22,176 bases of DNA from Phallusia fumigata (taxonomy: Eukaryota; Chordata; Ascidiacea; Phlebobranchia; Ascidiidae): positions 1-22,176 of the forward strand of contig QXVZ01009004.1 in the NCBI GenBank assembly GCA_008931825.1. Direction: 5' to 3'. This document shows positions 19,894 to 22,176 of the stretch, one piece after another. A program made the position numbers and the translations under genes. The notes beneath the pieces were generated by a model. The model saw only the letters and a program-made list of their open reading frames with translations. It was not told the DNA's origin and did not search any database. Numbering within the stretch: position 1 is the first letter of the stretch; the number at the start of each line of letters is the position of its first letter.

Positions 19894-22176
19894 GCCATGC
19901 AGCAGGCATTGGAAAAACTGCAATGCTGCTGCTGAATATCTAGTCGTGCAATGACGGGTCGCTGCTTCGCTTGCTCGTGTTTTGAAACGTTGCCGGATGT
20001 AGGGCTGCTGACACTGGTTGACGCTTCAACAGTCTGCTGACAAATATATCACCAGCAGGCGATTCTAGGTGTTACACAGACATTGGAAAACGCGTACCAT
20101 TATATGCAAAGTTAATTTACATTTTGTCCCAAGCGCACCTTGTATGCTGTTGATCATAAGTTTAAAACTAGGAGACTTGGGTGCTTAGCAGATGTACGCT
20201 TTGCAAACTCTGGTCGCGTTACCATTTTTAAATTACACATTCTTTCGCAGAGTGGTGTCTAGCGGATGGGGCATGCCTCCCCAATTCTACAGAGGCAACG
20301 ACTACGGCGGTTCCTATGGCAACCAGTCGTCCGGGCCCGACTGGTTCGGCAACTGAGCAGCAAAATTACTTCCTGTCCACATGTAAATTGTACATATACA
20401 CCGCCGGTAGGCCGTGTTTAAGTGTTAGTCAGAAACCGAACGGGAGAAACGCTTAATTTAAACATTTGGGGTAAAGTCATTCCTTGTTCGCTGTAACGAC
20501 CGATGTGTGTTTTGTCAATCTCCCAGTCTTGAGCCTGCTGTATAGAAGTTACCGGCCGGGGCTCGCGTGTCGCCCTCGTCTGAGGCGCGGCCGCGGGCCC
20601 CTGTGCTTCGTTGTCCTGCATGTACATATACGCCCTTTCTTTCACAAACATCTCCCTGTGAAACACACCTTTCCCAGACCACCGAAGATACGGCACAAGA
20701 AATACGTATCTTTCGCGTGAACCGAGCGAACGACGGCTCCTGTCATCGCCCGCAACTTTTCGCACCACTGTTACCTTGTTTCGCCACATGACTGTGCCTA
20801 ATTGACGGTCTGTACACTTTCTCCTCTTTATTTCCTAGTGTCAAAGTCTTGCGGAGCGGCCGCACCGCGATAGTAACGCACACTGCCCGCCGCGCTGTAG
20901 TTCCAAATTTTTAAGATGTCCTGGATTCGTGCAGTGAAAAACAAACGAGCTCGTCAGTCAGGCGAACGGCCCCGAAACGAATTGGTGCTCCTTACGTAGA
21001 AACGTCCGCGAACGGCACGCCTCCGCGTACCGCACATAGTGCACATTAGTAGATGTTATGGTGCGCGTTGAACGTCGTATTTATTCGCGTGCAATGTACC
21101 ACTTCCCCGCCTGACATGCGAAAGTCCCTGGCAGCGGAAAGTGGCCGCTGCCAGGCCAAGTACTGCTGCTCCCGATATGCTTTCCCTCTCCACGTTGATT
21201 CTTGTCGAAGCGCGCGCCTTAGGAAGCCTTGCGAAAGCACAGTGTGTAACATTTCGTTTTAGCCTAAAATTTGGCCGACTAGCGCCGTCGTAGTGTATCA
21301 AGCCGCCGATAAGCGCTGGATTCAGTTACTGGCAGCGCGTGAACGCGTTGCGACAAAACCGAGCTGTTTTATATTTTTCGTTGAAGCTCGGCTCAACAAT
21401 TTTATACAGATGTTTTTTCCGCCTGTAGTTCGCCTTTCAGTGCGTCCTGGTCGCAGCAACCGAACTGCTGCTGGCTCATGACACGCTTCCGCCGTTGTTT
21501 AAATTAGCTTGGGCAAAAAAGCTGCGTCTGTCCGCTTTGTCGCCGGCAAGCGCGACGGAAACGTCTGTTAGCGTCGTGCAATATAACTTAAATAGTCAAT
21601 ACGTTGCGTGTATTCCATTCGAGTCCCTAACTAAAGGTAATTCTTCATAAACGCGCAACCTTTTTCATTGCTGTAATTTTCGACGGTGGCGGCCGAGTTA
21701 TTAAAAGTTGTAGTGATGGCGACGCACCAACCTGTTCAAATCGTACAATCACCTTGTTTTAGCACTGTGCTTTTTTACGTTTTAATATTTATTTTTACAC
21801 CACACTCGCGAATGCGCGCGCCCCGCGAGGAAAAGAGGGGTTAAAAATGGTGAATGCGAGAGTGTGAGAGAGCGAAAAAGAAAGCATACAGCCAACGAAT
21901 TCGCGAGCAGCGAAATAGTCCTTTAGGAAATGCACGAACACTGCACGGAACTGACCATGATTCGTTATTAATGATAGTAAATGACCATGACGTGTCACAC
22001 TATTCGGCCCGATTCGAAATTACCTGGCGGACTGTATGGTTTGGTAAATAATTCACGAGGGGAAAAACACAGTCATGTGGACGCTAGAGATGGTTTTGGT
22101 TTTTCACGCGAGTAACTTGTTTCCTAAACAACTGAATTCCCGATCGTAACAATAAATAGTCAAGCTCCGAATCTGT
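19894..22176 (+). repeat. 2.28-kb duplication, copy 2 (probably misplaced haplotype contig)
   Basis: Matches 896-3180 with only a few single-base differences and one 2-base deletion. It starts directly after the N at 19893, in the middle of an intron, and carries no upstream DDX3 exon. The AATAAA recurs at 22151-22156 and the hairpin at 21127-21155. Starting at a gap and differing at allele-like frequency (about 0.2 percent by eye) favours an assembly artefact over a true duplication. Confidence 0.92.
20251..20356 (+). pseudogene. second copy of the terminal DDX3 exon
   Basis: Identical by eye to 1253-1358: acceptor TTCTTTCGCAG, then SGWGMPPQFYRGNDYGG and GPDWFGN, stop at 20354-20356. The preceding exon is missing, so it cannot encode a helicase in this location. 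It is best read as an allelic duplicate of the real terminal exon; if truly present in the genome, it would be a gene fragment. Confidence 0.8.

Overview
The window is a compact piece of animal nuclear genome. It has spliceosomal introns, many only 62-70 bases long, and five protein genes or gene fragments on both strands. All recognisable products are animal housekeeping or signalling proteins (DDX3-type helicase, PCYT1, SMARCE1, FBXO22-like, neuronal-type NO synthase). Dense packing, tiny introns, two adjacent intronless genes that are multi-exonic in vertebrates, splice acceptors lying just 5' of start codons, and a chordate-like PDZ-NOS suggest a tunicate (Ciona-like ascidian). That placement is inference, not proof. 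There is no bacterial, phage, CRISPR or obvious transposon content.

Layout. 1-1358 (+): the last two coding exons of a DDX3/PL10 DEAD-box helicase, followed by a long CpG-rich 3' flank ending near an AATAAA at 3155. 3181-4675: no gene seen. 4676-6286 (-): a complete PCYT1-type CTP:phosphocholine cytidylyltransferase in 8 or 9 exons. 6287-6910: short divergent promoter interval. 6911-8200 (+): intronless SMARCE1/BAF57. 8565-9878 (+): intronless FBXO22-like F-box/FIST protein, 364 bases behind SMARCE1 with a splice acceptor just upstream of its ATG, so the pair may be a trans-spliced operon. 9879-11401: AT-rich spacer with a degenerate repeat array. 11402-14629 (+): an 11-exon gene for a Ser/Pro-rich disordered protein I do not recognise. 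15134-19723 (+): the 5' part of a nitric oxide synthase gene with an N-terminal nNOS-type PDZ domain, its beta-finger, a linker and the start of the oxygenase domain. Its first exon is not identified and the catalytic exons are missing.

Assembly state. Single N bases at 15496, 17478 and 19893 look like contig joins. At 17478 the same 122 bases are present on both sides. From 19894 to the window end the sequence repeats 896-3180 almost exactly (DDX3 intron, last exon and 3' flank), so the DDX3 tail appears twice and interrupts NOS. The simplest reading is a misplaced second haplotype or contig, not a real gene duplication.

The genes do not form one pathway. The most interesting biology is the NOS gene. 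Its PDZ plus beta-finger (LQTTF, compare LETTF in vertebrate nNOS) suggests that scaffold anchoring of NO synthase predates vertebrates. Its PDZ frame can be closed by an 11-base microexon.
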